A stretch of DNA of 64,000 nt from Plasmodium brasilianum (taxonomy: Eukaryota; Apicomplexa; Aconoidasida; Haemosporida; Plasmodiidae), in NCBI RefSeq assembly GCF_023973825.1, contig NC_090121.1, positions 1,012,001-1,076,000 on the forward strand, read 5' to 3'. Numbering within the stretch: position 1 is the stretch's first letter; every line of letters starts with the position of its first letter. Positions 25,135 through 36,800 of this stretch are shown here, in pieces. Below the pieces are notes generated by a model. The model was given only the letters and a program-made list of their open reading frames with translations, was not told where the DNA came from and did no database searches. The translations under genes and the position numbers were made by a program.

Positions 25135-26613
25135 TCACAAAAACATTGTCGAAGAATTTACAAATTTAATTCCTTTTTTTTTTAAATATATTTTATTCTC
25201 TTCTTTTCCAAATAAATAAGCTGTTGCGTCTTCTATTATGTATGTATCAAATCCTAAACTAAGAAAACTTAATGCAGTTTCTTTAACACAATATTCAAAT
25301 ATAAATCCGCATATGTATACAGAATTTATATTTTTTTCCTTTAAAACGTTTAGTATTTTTTTATTAACTTTATCATTTTCAAATATGGTAAGACTTTCAT
25401 GATTTTCTGTATCCGCTTTTTTAATAACTACATCATCAATGTGCCTAATTAATTTTTTATGTATCTTACATCCTAGTGTATTTCTAACACAATGGATAGG
25501 CCATACATCTATTGTTTTATTTAAAAAATTTAACTTGTTATATTCTTTTATATCATTTACAGAATTAACGTTTTTATATATTATTTTGCTCTTTTTTATT
25601 TTTTTAATATTTTTCAATACATCAGTCAAATTGAATATTTTGTTTTTTTTCAAAAAAGAGGTGTAATATTCATCTGGATGATCATCTAAGGTATTTGTGT
25701 CGTTTACTTCATCTCCATCGTCCTCCAATTCTTTCATGTCTGCTTCAACTACATGTACTTCATTTACATCATTTGTTTCCGCTTCATCAATATGATTACT
25801 AATTCCTCCTAAACATGTTGAACTTCCGTTTACACAGTTGAATTCCTGTTCGTTTTGTTCGTACTCATTTGCTTTTGCGCTACTATTCGACTCGCTATTT
25901 TTGCAAATTTCTTCATAAATTATTCTATGCGTTTTAGCAAACGAAACGTGTAACTGTGGGTGGTAGTCTACAGACAAAATGTGCAAAGTAAAGTTTGATA
26001 TACCCTTGTTAGTTTTTTCATTCAAACCGTTTAAATGACATTCTTTTGAAAAATTATTTGAATTCATTATTACATTATTGCCGCAATTACTTATGTAATT
26101 ATGATGTAAGTAATTCTCTTTTCCGTTACTGTTCCCGTTATAGCCATTAGCACGGTAACTATTATTATCATTATTTCCATCATTCCTGCCATTATACGTA
26201 TCCTTGTGCAGTCCACTATTTATATGATTGTGTTCATTTTCTGAGTCTCTACCCAGAATAACCCCGTTTGCATTTTCTTTTACACTTTGGTTATGTACCC
26301 ACTTGTATTTATTCAAATATTCACAATTCTTATCAAATGGAAATAATAAAATTTCGTCTTCATATTTTGCAGCATCTATATCGTTACAGCATTTATAATA
26401 TTCGACAATGTTCTCATTAAGTAGTAAATCTTTTTTATATTCCATTACATTTTTACAATCTCGTAGTTTTAATAAATCCTTTTCACTACAATTAAACAAG
26501 TTAAGTCTTATGGAGTTAATTTTATATAGCGCATCCATATATTCCTCTTTCGAATTAAACGCCCCCTTGGGCAAAAAATCGTTTTGAGCGTCTACTATAA
26601 CCAAACACTTCAT
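25135..26613 (-). CDS. Nicotinamidase (isochorismatase-like hydrolase)
   Basis: Single exon, 492 residues. It converts nicotinamide to nicotinate and ammonia, feeding the Preiss-Handler route of NAD synthesis. The catalytic Asp is in VDAQNDFLPKGAF at the N-terminus. Metal ligands Asp-His-His are in SVDYHPQLHVSFAK (about residue 215). VWPIHCVRNTLGCKIH follows, then the active-site Lys in VVIKKADTENHES, and the nucleophilic Cys is in ICGFIFEYCVKETALSFL (about residue 443), followed by VIEDATAYL-like sequence. Yeast Pnc1 has about 216 residues; the extra length comes from Asn-rich and acidic low-complexity inserts (about residues 95-205 and 235-350) between the core strands. Start ATG at 26613 directly precedes the first core strand, so no N-terminal targeting signal is present. 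Confidence 0.93.
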   Translation of the reverse strand: MKCLVIVDAQNDFLPKGAFNSKEEYMDALYKINSIRLNLFNCSEKDLLKLRDCKNVMEYKKDLLLNENIVEYYKCCNDIDAAKYEDEILLFPFDKNCEYLNKYKWVHNQSVKENANGVILGRDSENEHNHINSGLHKDTYNGRNDGNNDNNSYRANGYNGNSNGKENYLHHNYISNCGNNVIMNSNNFSKECHLNGLNEKTNKGISNFTLHILSVDYHPQLHVSFAKTHRIIYEEICKNSESNSSAKANEYEQNEQEFNCVNGSSTCLGGISNHIDEAETNDVNEVHVVEADMKELEDDGDEVNDTNTLDDHPDEYYTSFLKKNKIFNLTDVLKNIKKIKKSKIIYKNVNSVNDIKEYNKLNFLNKTIDVWPIHCVRNTLGCKIHKKLIRHIDDVVIKKADTENHESLTIFENDKVNKKILNVLKEKNINSVYICGFIFEYCVKETALSFLSLGFDTYIIEDATAYLFGKEENKIYLKKKGIKFVNSSTMFL

Positions 26614-26758
26614 ATTACTGTGTTTTATTATTCTATGTTACTTTATGTTCAATGGGAAATTTTTTATTTTTTTTTCTTCTCTAATAAGTTAAATTTACTT
26701 TTTTTTTCTTTTTTTTTTTATCTGCTCCCTTTTTTCTTTTTTTTTCCTTTTTTTTTTC

Positions 26759-26977
26759 TTATTTCTTTTTTGGTATTTCTTTTTCCTTATTTCTTTTTTG
26801 GTATTTCTTTTTCCTTATTTCTTTTTTGGTGTTTCTTTTTCCTTATTTCTTTTTTGGTATTTCTTTTTCCTTATTTCTTTTTTGGTATTTCTTTTTCCTT
26901 ATTTCTTTTTTGGTGTTTCTTTTTCCTTATTTCTTTTTTGGTATTTCTTTTTCCTTATTTCTTTTTGGTATTTCTTT

Positions 26978-27045
<68 letters not shown>
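26759..27045 (+). repeat. 28-bp polypyrimidine minisatellite ending in 66 T
   Basis: Eight units of ttatttcttttttggtattt plus ctttttcc recur every 28 bases (GGT at about 26772, 26800, 26828 and so on; the last unit is one base short). Units 3 and 6 read GGTGTTTC instead of GGTATTTC, giving an 84-bp higher-order period. An uninterrupted run of 66 T (26980-27045) follows. The block is about 150 bases upstream of the nicotinamidase start. Confidence 0.9.
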
Positions 27046-27046
<1 letters not shown>

Positions 27047-27499
27047 ACCTTCCGTTTCTCCTTATTTAAAAAGGCATGTTTCAGCAGATATTATATACTC
27101 ACATGTAAATAAATAAGTATAATGTGCTTTAATGTAATATATTATTATTATTATATGTAAGAACTCCTCTTTATCCGTTAATAGACCCCTTTTTCTGTGT
27201 CTATAAAAGAAAAAAAAAAAAAAAAAAGGCAAGCTCAATTTTTTTTATTCTTACAAGGTCATAATCGTATTTACAAAATGAGAGATATTGCTACGTATTT
27301 ACTGCACATTTAGCACTAAGATGACAAGAGAAAAAAGGAAATTAGTAGCAAAAAAATAAAAAAAAAAAAAAAAAAAAGGTTAAAAAAAAAAGAAAACAAA
27401 AAAAAAAAACTTAATTTAAAGTCTTTAACTTTTTATTTCAAATTTTGTTTTCCCCATACACTACCCCAAACTAAATATTGTACTGTATTATATAAATAC

Positions 27500-27547
<48 letters not shown>

Positions 27548-28589
27548 GCAATTACGTGTAATCTTATAGGTATTATAAGCTAAAATTTATGTATAATAAG
27601 CCTGTTATGAAAGCGAAAATTTATTATATGACTAATATTAACATACATGAATATAGTAGCTGCAATTTAGATAAATATTATACCTTTGTGTTGATATATA
27701 AAAAAAAAAAAAAAGGAAAATTAAGAAAAAAAAGAAATAGTAGTGTGAACGTTCATTGAAAAAAGACTTAGATCGTAAATATTAAATTATCTTAATTTTT
27801 TTTTTTTTTTTTTTTTATTTATTTAGCTTTTCAGAACAATTTTCTTTTCATGGAAAACAATACGTTTTAATTAAAATTTTTTTTTTTGATTTTTAAGATG
27901 ATATTTTACCTAGTTTTATAATCAAAAAAGTTCTATCCCAAAAGAATTCATATAATAAATAATGTGTATATATATATATATGAATATGAATATGAATATA
28001 TATTCAACTTAACAAAAAAAGTGGGGGGGGAGGCCCCTTTCAATGGTATTATATACAATTGTTACACCTTTTTCTGCAACCATTTTATTGGTTATATATA
28101 TTAAACTTATTATTGTATATATATTTTTTCTTCAATATTAAAATCTATGACATGTAAAATTTTTGTTTAAGTCTCCTTTAGAATTATAACACTATCTTTT
28201 TTTTTTTAGAAGAAAACACTAGCAGTAAAAAAAAAAAAAAAAAAGAAAAAAATATAATGTACTCATTGCATTTTGAACAATTTCACTTTAATTTTACACT
28301 TAAATTTGTGCTCATCTGTTTGACGTCCCTTCTATACAACAAAAATGTTTAAGCTGAATATCGAGAAGGATTATTTTACTTGCTTTATTTTACATAATTT
28401 TTATAATTTTTCTTTTTCTCTTGCTCCATTGGGAAAATGAAATGCATAAAAATAATATAATGTTCAAAAAAAAATTTTTTTATCGGTTAAATTGATTACG
28501 CATAAAAGTCCTTATTACCGTAACATAGGACAAATAATTAATATGTTTCTAAGATATCAGTTTTTCTTTTTCTTTTTCTTTTTCTTTTG

Positions 28590-28646
<57 letters not shown>

Positions 28647-28679
28647 TATATTTAAACTTTGATATTTCAAGTGCCTACT

Positions 28680-29380
28680 TTATGCTTGGTAAGCTCCATA
28701 AATTTTTGCTAAATTCTGCATAATGAAAAGAAGATGTGAAAAATAAATCTTACAGTTTACAATATAGTTTACAAACGCATAGTATAAAAATGTATATGCA
28801 AATGTATTCGTAAATGTATGAATCGAAAATTTATATACATATACATATATATATGTGAATGTGTGAATGTGTGAGTGCGTGAGTATGTGTGTATATTTGG
28901 GTATTTGCGCTAAGAGGGCGCTAAGTAAAAAGCCCCTGTGCAACTTCAATGAAACGAGTTTTCGCATTTTTACAAATAATAACAAGGAGATATTTTTAAA
29001 TCCCCAGAAAATTTATGAATTTGTTTTTTTTTATTTTTCTTTTTTTTTTGTTACTCTTTTTTTTTTTTGTTATTTTGTTATTTTTTTATTTTTCCGTTTT
29101 TCCGTTTTTTCGTTTTTGTTATTTTATTGGGGAGGAAAGGTGGTAAAAATCATAATTATGTTATGAGAGAAAGATAACTATATTGTTTAAATTATTCGCA
29201 TTAGTCTTTTTTCTCAATATTTAATATTTAAATGGCATGCTTTTTCTGTCAACTGATAATATGTAGAAGGACCATTTTTTTGTGTGCGTTTTTTCTTTGG
29301 GTTTTTACCCTATGTATTGGTTTAGGCTTATCGGTGTAAATATATTTTTTGCTGTAATAGTTTTTGTTTATGTCTGCCAT
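28680..29380 (-). other. Possible small spliced gene, unresolved
   Basis: Minus strand. A candidate first exon 29309-29380 encodes MADINKNYYSKKYIYTDKP and four more codons, ending at CATAGG|GTAAAA. A candidate last exon begins after tcattatgcag near 28725 and encodes NLAKIYGAYQA then stop. Between them, 28890-28967 encodes MRKLVSLKLHRGFLLSALLA with unusually high G+C. I could not connect the three with consistent phase and donor sites, so this may be one gene with an error, two small genes, or chance. Confidence 0.25.
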
Positions 29381-30161
29381 ATAAGTGGAAAAAAGGGAAT
29401 AAGTAGTACGTGTGTGTGGGTTTATATATTTTTTATAGTAATATATACTTGTGTACATATATATATATATATACACTTTATGTGCATATTATGTAGCATA
29501 TTTTCCGTAAGTTGTACAAGACCTCACTTACGATAGTTGTACTTAATGAATTTTATTATCTGTTCGTAAATGCTCTAAAAAAAATATATTTGCGCTTTTA
29601 TTTTTTTTAGATGCAGAAAAAAATAAATAAATAAATATATATATATATATATATATATAAACATAACGCCCGTGCAGCAATTATAAGGTAAAATAAAAAA
29701 TAAATTTTTTGAAAAAAATAATAAAATTTCCTTTCCCCAAATGAGGTAGTACACATTATATTATAGTCATGAAATGGTCCCCTTTGAAAATTAAAAATTT
29801 CCTTGTAATGTTATGTAAATACATGTATGTATCTACATATATTATGTAGTTTTCTATTTTATTCCTTTATAAAAAGATATAAAGCAACATCTTTTACTTT
29901 TTACATAGCTTAACTATCGAATATGCTTTTCTTTTTGTTTCTTTTAAATTTAAAATGTATATATATATTTATGCGTCTATATATTTTCGATTCATAATTT
30001 CAAAAAAATTTAGTAAAAATACAACAAAAAATACGATTAGCACATTATTCGGTATATTGTAATATATGCGTGTGTACTGAATTCATTATTTTTCTTTCTT
30101 TTCACTATTTCTTTGCAAGAGTTATATGCATATGCTGCTCTTTATACTATATATATGTATA

Positions 30162-30200
<39 letters not shown>

Positions 30201-32421
30201 AAAACTGCTTGTAAAATTGTAAATTAAATAAAAAAAATCCAATGAAAGGGGAGACTGTTGTAAGGACGCTGAGGAAATTTTCCACAAAAGGATTTTTGTT
30301 TCCCTAATCTATTCCTTACAAAAAAGAAATAAAAATAAAGTAAAATAAAATAAAACAAAGACAAAATAAAGAAAACAAAGACAAAATAAAGAAAACAAAA
30401 ACAAAATAAAGAAAACAAAGACAAAATAAAGGAAGGATAAAAGTAAGAACTGTTTTCCTTTTCTTCCTTCACAAAACGCATGGTTTTTCTTTAATTTCCC
30501 TTGTTGACTTATTAGGAGCAAACAACGTTCAACGGCAAAAGTTCAAAGGAGTAAACTCCATAAGCTTTTATGGGTGAAAGACTTATCACAGAATGATCTA
30601 AAATTTTTACGCGACTGAGCATATATACATATATATTCATTTATATATATATATATATATGTATGTATATATTGTGTTTCTATATGACAGCTATTACAGT
30701 CTTATTTGCCCAGTCATATACTATTTATCTTTTAATAAAAAGATTTACACTTTTCATTTTTATGACTTCTTAAAGCATAATTTTTCCCTGGGAATAAGGA
30801 ATTAAATTTTAATTGAACTTCACAAATTATAATATCTCTTTGATTATTTACAAAAGGGGAAAAAAAAAAAAAATAAATAATAAATTACGATGAATATTCT
30901 CTTGATGTGATATGCTTTTTTACATAGGAAAAAGACTTCATCTTTTATTTATTTATTATTTTATTTTATTTTATTGAAAATATTATCTTACTCTTTATAT
31001 ACTAAGATATATATATATTTTTTCTTGAACATATGGAATATTGAAACTGTTATAACTGTGTTATATTTTTTAATTTATTAACTTCTCACTACAACTGGAA
31101 CAAGCATGTATGTACCTTATAATGTAGCAAATTTACCATTACACATGTATGACGCATGCGTTGTTTATATAATTACAGGATTATGCGTGTGTATGAATAC
31201 CTAATTCTATGCGTTTGTATATTTGCTCTGAAAGAAGTACTCATAACGAATAATAAAATAATGAAAATTGTTTTTTTCACAGTGAAGCTGTTTATTTCTT
31301 GTATAGAATGGGTCTAATGATATTTCAAAATGTATGTTCATAAAATGAATGGAATATTTTTTTAAATAAAAAAATTTATATGCATATATTTATTCAATAG
31401 GAGAAAAAATGTTGTTTGTATGATAAGTGGGACAATAGTGAGGAGAATAAATATTTTTATTTTTTTTTTTTATTTTTTTTTTTTGTTACATTCTGTGTGG
31501 TTGAAGTATTTATTAAAACACATTGCAGTGTTCATTTATTTATATATTACATGAGAATCGCACTATATATAAAAAATGAAAAAAAATAAAAAAATTTTGA
31601 AGTATCATCTTTTCTAAAATGTTAAATTACTCTTACAACGTAAACTTACTGTGAGTACCCGGATAAAAAAAAAAAAAAAATTCGTCTGACGAATCGTAAT
31701 ATCTCACACATAACAAATAATACATGTTTTCCTAAAAAAAGTAAATTCAAATTAGGACCTTGGAATGTGCCTGTCGGGTAAGTTAAGCGAGATGAACTTA
31801 TATTAAGTAATTATTAAAAAAATAAAAATAAAATAATTGTTTTATTATTAATAGAAATTAAGAATATCAATGCTTATAATAATGTCATCCTTAGTGATTA
31901 ATACATAAATTATTTTCCAGCTTGAAAAAGTGCACAAATGAATGCATGTATATATACGTATATAAATACTTACACACAAACCCATGTATATATGTATTTA
32001 TATAAGTATGTATATATGAATATATGTATGCATATATGAATATATGTATGTATATATGTATAAAATGTCAATATATGTTTATTCCAAAAAAAAAAAAAAA
32101 AAAAAAAATTATTATGTAATTAAAACCATTGTGATTGAACTTATCCGAATTATACTCTCATCTCCCTGCTCTAGTATGAATCTTCTCTTAAGGAATATAA
32201 TAAAAACAAATGTACCAATTCGAACAATAGTTAAAAAAAACAAACAAACGTATATTAAACTTATGAAAATATTTACATAAATGAGTAAAAATATTTTATT
32301 ATTTGTCGACAATTTTCAAATATATGTACTTTTGTATTTATTTGAAATTTGCGCAATAACATCAATGTATTGTTATGCATACAAGTATATATATATGCAT
32401 ATACATAAATATAGGAGCATA

Positions 32422-32461
<40 letters not shown>

Positions 32462-32653
32462 TTTATGTCCTTTCTTTAATATGCTCAACGCCCGACGCTT
32501 AAACACTGAGGGGGGTATGCATACGTATGCATGCTGGGCCTTTATGATGCTAAAAGCAAAATGACGTTATGTCGGTTTTTATTAATATTTGTTTAGAAGC
32601 GTACTATGATATGACAGTTTTAACCCAAAAAAAATAAAAATATATATATATAT

Positions 32654-32784
32654 ATGTACTTATGTAAGTATGTACTTATGTAAGTATGTACTTATGTAAG
32701 TATGTACTTATGTAAGTATGTACTTATGTAAGTATGTACTTATGTAAGTATGTACTTATGTAAGTATGTACTTATGTAAGTATG
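32654..32784 (+). repeat. 16-bp minisatellite of alternating inverted repeats
   Basis: Eight copies of tatgtacttatgtaag. Each contains ACTTA-TG-TAAGT, and each junction forms AGTA-TG-TACT, so hairpins can form at every half unit. Confidence 0.9.
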
Positions 32785-33043
32785 TATTTATGTATGCATT
32801 TATTTACATATGCATGTGCCTATGTATGTATTCATATTTATACTTCCTTTTGAAGGCTGTAGAAGCGAGAAAAAAAAAATGAACGAAAAGTGTGCATCCT
32901 CTGAAATACTTTTTTTAATCTTTAAGCAAAAGCGAAGAATTTAAAAAATTCTGAATTTTTTATTTTTTTTTTTTTTTTTGGCTACAAGGATTTCAAAAAA
33001 AAAAAAAAATGAGAAGTGCATTTAATAAAAATATACTTTTTAT

Positions 33044-33052
33044 TAGCTAGCT
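33044..33052 (+). promoter_or_regulatory. TAGCTAGC, possible AP2-O site upstream of Cap380
   Basis: TAGCTA lies about 780 bases before the Cap380 ATG and is contained in the palindrome AGCTAGCT. P. berghei AP2-O, the ookinete transcription factor, recognises TAGCTA-type sequences. Position and function here are inference; a 6-mer can occur by chance. Confidence 0.35.
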
Positions 33053-33822
33053 GAATATAAAATAAAAAAAAGGTGTGGGTGCATTAAAAATTGTTGTGTA
33101 TTATTCTGTTAAGTATTCCCTTATTGTAAACGTTGAACAAGCCAAAAACCAAATTCTACATTTTTTCATTTTGAGATAGCTTAAATATAAAAAATAAAAA
33201 AAAAAGAAATAAAAATGGTAAATATTTTTGTTTCATATTAAATTTAAATATATGGTATGTATATATATATATATATATGTACAAATATATATAAATATAT
33301 ATAAATATATATAAATACATATATACATATTTTTATATATATTTGTATTTCTTTTTTTAATTAATATTTCTTCACTTTTTAACTTTTTCTTATGCATTTT
33401 CCTTCAATTTTTTTTTTTTTTAAATTCATATGAAAATTTATTTACATAAATTTTCTATTTTACATGTTATAATTATAACTATACTTTAATTTGTTTGAAC
33501 TTAATTTTTTTAAAAAATATAGCAACCAAAATATAAAGTTAAAAAGTATACATATTCGTACGTAAATATGCATAAATAAATATACGTACAAATATGTATG
33601 AATAAATATATACATATATCTGTATAATTAAATAAATATATATATAAATGCTTATATAAATAAAAATACATATAGAAAAATACATCTATAAAAGAACATC
33701 TATAAAAGTACATCTATAAAAGTACATACATAAACGTACATATATATATATATATATATATAAGCCCATTCATACATTTCACGTATGCTCGTAACCATTT
33801 TTCAACCAACCCCTTAAGCACA

Positions 33823-36800
33823 ATGCATCGAATTAACATATTCTATGTCCTTTTTGTGGGCCTGCTTGGCATGGTGCACTCGTCTTTGTATAAGGACCTC
33901 CTAATGGGTTTTCCTTATGGTGATGAGTATGATAATATGGTGAAAGAACCTCGTCATTCTATATTTAAAAATAAGAGATTCAATTTAGATATAAATTCCT
34001 TCGGAAACACATGTATTTTGAATTATAAAGAAGTTTGTGAAACTGCAAACTACAGCATAAACGTAAATCATGGTATAAGTGACCATGAAATTAAAGTTAT
34101 GTTAGTACAAAAAGAATCAAGTGATATAATCTCAGTACATACTTTAACGGGAAAATTTTCCATTGATGGAAATGTATCCTTCCTTTTTAACAATATACCC
34201 TCTTTACATTATAATATAATTTTAGAAGTAGCAGATTTGATACATAATACAGATTATGATATAGGTGTTAACTGCTATTGTGAGGAATGTAGTGATAATG
34301 TAAGGGAAATAGACTTAAGTCTAATGGATAATCAGATTATACATAAGGTTAGAAGTGACAGTAAAAATAAGTTGACATTTCCACAGAAACCTTTCGTTAA
34401 TGGACAATATCTGTTTAGTAAATATTTATTTTTTCATTCTGAAATTAATTTGAAGACTGTCGAAAATTATGATCAGCTATATAACAACTACTACGAGTTG
34501 GTTACCCCTTGTTCTGGTCTAATCATGAATCATTCAGAACAATATAATATCAATTATGATATGTCTTCTGTACATTGTTATCATGTATATTTAGTTAATA
34601 AATTCATGAAAAAAATTAACTCAAATGGTGGGGATAATGGCAAAAAAGATAATCTTAAGTTTGTAACTCCTGTATATATTCAATTTGACAAAAAGGAGGA
34701 GAATTTTGAAAGGATGATAGATATTATACACGATTATACTATTCCTAGTCTTCCTTTGAAATATGAAAATAGTTATTATGTTCCTAGAGAAACCAATGTT
34801 AGAGGTAGCTTGGTACGTATCAACACCAGTGGTATTTTTTCCCTTTCAAAATACATCTATAAAAATAATAGAGACAACAGAATGGAATATGTGCACATGT
34901 TCAGAATATTTTTTCAGCTATTTAAAAAGTTTAATAACATATCAGATGAACAAATGTTACAATATACTACAGGTTTACATTTGCAAAGGCATGTGCTCTC
35001 CTCAGCATATTATGAAAAGTTAGGTGATACCATATATGCAGAAGAGTTAGCAGTACTTTTAAATTCTCTCGCTTTTGAATTTAATGCAGATGCAATTGGA
35101 CTTAATAGAAATGTTTTAATGATAGATGAAAAACAATTCGTATCCAAATATGGTAACGCATCATATGCACATATATTATATGATCAACTAGTGCTTAAAC
35201 AGTCGCAAGGAGTATGTCTACTTATTGTGGAATCTATTGCCCATGAACTCAGTTCATACATAAATAACAAATTGAAGAAGACACATAAAACCATATGCAA
35301 CACCTTGAGACGAAGTAACAGTTATTCCAACATAACTACCATGTTTTATACCTACGAATTGGATTGTAATATGACCCTATTTTATAAAGAACATTATGTA
35401 GATGAGGATATAATGATAAGGCAGCTGATAACTAACAAAACGTTATTGGAAGATGTTCAAGTGGAATTACTCTACGAAGACATATTTGAGTACGTTCTTA
35501 TTATGCATGCAACGATCGACAAACGAGTTGTGCAAAATTTGAAAACGTACGTTTCTAAGTATATAAATAATGACTCAATGATTACCATAACAGTAGTAGG
35601 GAGAAAGAGTGATAGAACTGAGGCAAATATCGATGTTGAGCTTAAGAAAATTACATTTTCAATTAATTGTGCGGAAAATTGTACCAATTCTAATCCAATA
35701 TTGATAGAACATAATTATGATTATGTATTTATAAGCACCATATGTGTGGAGAATAGTAACCTACGAACCATTTGTTTTCCTCAAGATGGTTTTTCATACA
35801 TCTTTGATACTCGATTATTACGAGTACATATGATAAGTATTAACCCTTATCCTGAACCGGTGCTAACAGTGGATGTTCATCGTACTATAGTAGAAAACTT
35901 ATATTGTGTTTTGTTTACCAATCCGAATATGATACCCCACGAAAATGCTCTAGTTAGTTATAGAGACAGCGTATGTAAAGAATACCTCAATCGCTGTAAA
36001 CTTTTAACAACAAAAATATTCATTAAAAATGTAGTAGCACCAGCATCAATATTCGGAGTAAAGGATAAATTAAAATTATCCTTTTCAACCCATTTTGATG
36101 AGAAACATGAAGAAATGATACAGATTATTTATTATTCAAAGGGGAATACGATAAATGAACATAGTTATATAGTAACACATTACAGTGACAGCTTATATGT
36201 GAATGAACAAATGAACAAGATTGTTGGACAACGTAAAAGAGATCAATTTAAATTATCCTCTGGAGAAGTGGTAAATAACATGTTAATAGATGACGATAAT
36301 TTTTATAAAAGTATATCTTCATTTCACGAAAAGGAATATAACGTAGATATATATCATACTACAGATAAATACACCCTCATACAGACAACCAAATGGAATG
36401 GCAACGATTTGTCTTTATACCCGTTTGGTGAAATCAGTATCAATTATGAAAAAATAAAAACAAATGTATTTATGAAATTTTTACATAATTATATATATTA
36501 CTATAATAAGAAAGAGAAATATGATATGGCTACATTTTCTCCATATTTTGTAAACGTATCTCCATATAACTACGAATGTTTGGGGGCCTATGCTTACTTG
36601 ATGAACAAATTTAATATATTAGTAAATGACTCGTTGAACTGTGAAGCGTTACACATTATTATAGAAGTGTTACTAAAAGCAAATTTAGGAAAATATTTTA
36701 TCCATAATAAAAATAAAATCCATCTTAATTTTTATAAACATCCTGGAGGAGATGCCCATACCGTTTTTGACATGGTTTATATGGAAATATATGAACCACA

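Larger units (their letters stand above)
26614..33822. other. Long intergenic region between nicotinamidase and Cap380
   Basis: 7.2 kb between divergently transcribed genes. It contains a 28-bp polypyrimidine repeat with a 66-T run, a 54-T run (28591-28644), TA repeats, a 20-bp acaaagacaaaataaagaaa repeat (30356-30430), a 16-bp repeat of inverted repeats (32654-32784) and a TAGCTAGC site (33044-33051). Possible small exons lie on the minus strand at 28680-29380. No complete gene could be built. Confidence 0.55.

Noticed and set aside
26584..27112. 161-codon plus-strand frame rich in Phe/Leu
   Set aside because: It is the polypyrimidine minisatellite and T-run; not protein coding.
32654..32784. 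CRISPR-like array
   Set aside because: Units are contiguous with no unique spacers, and the genome is eukaryotic.
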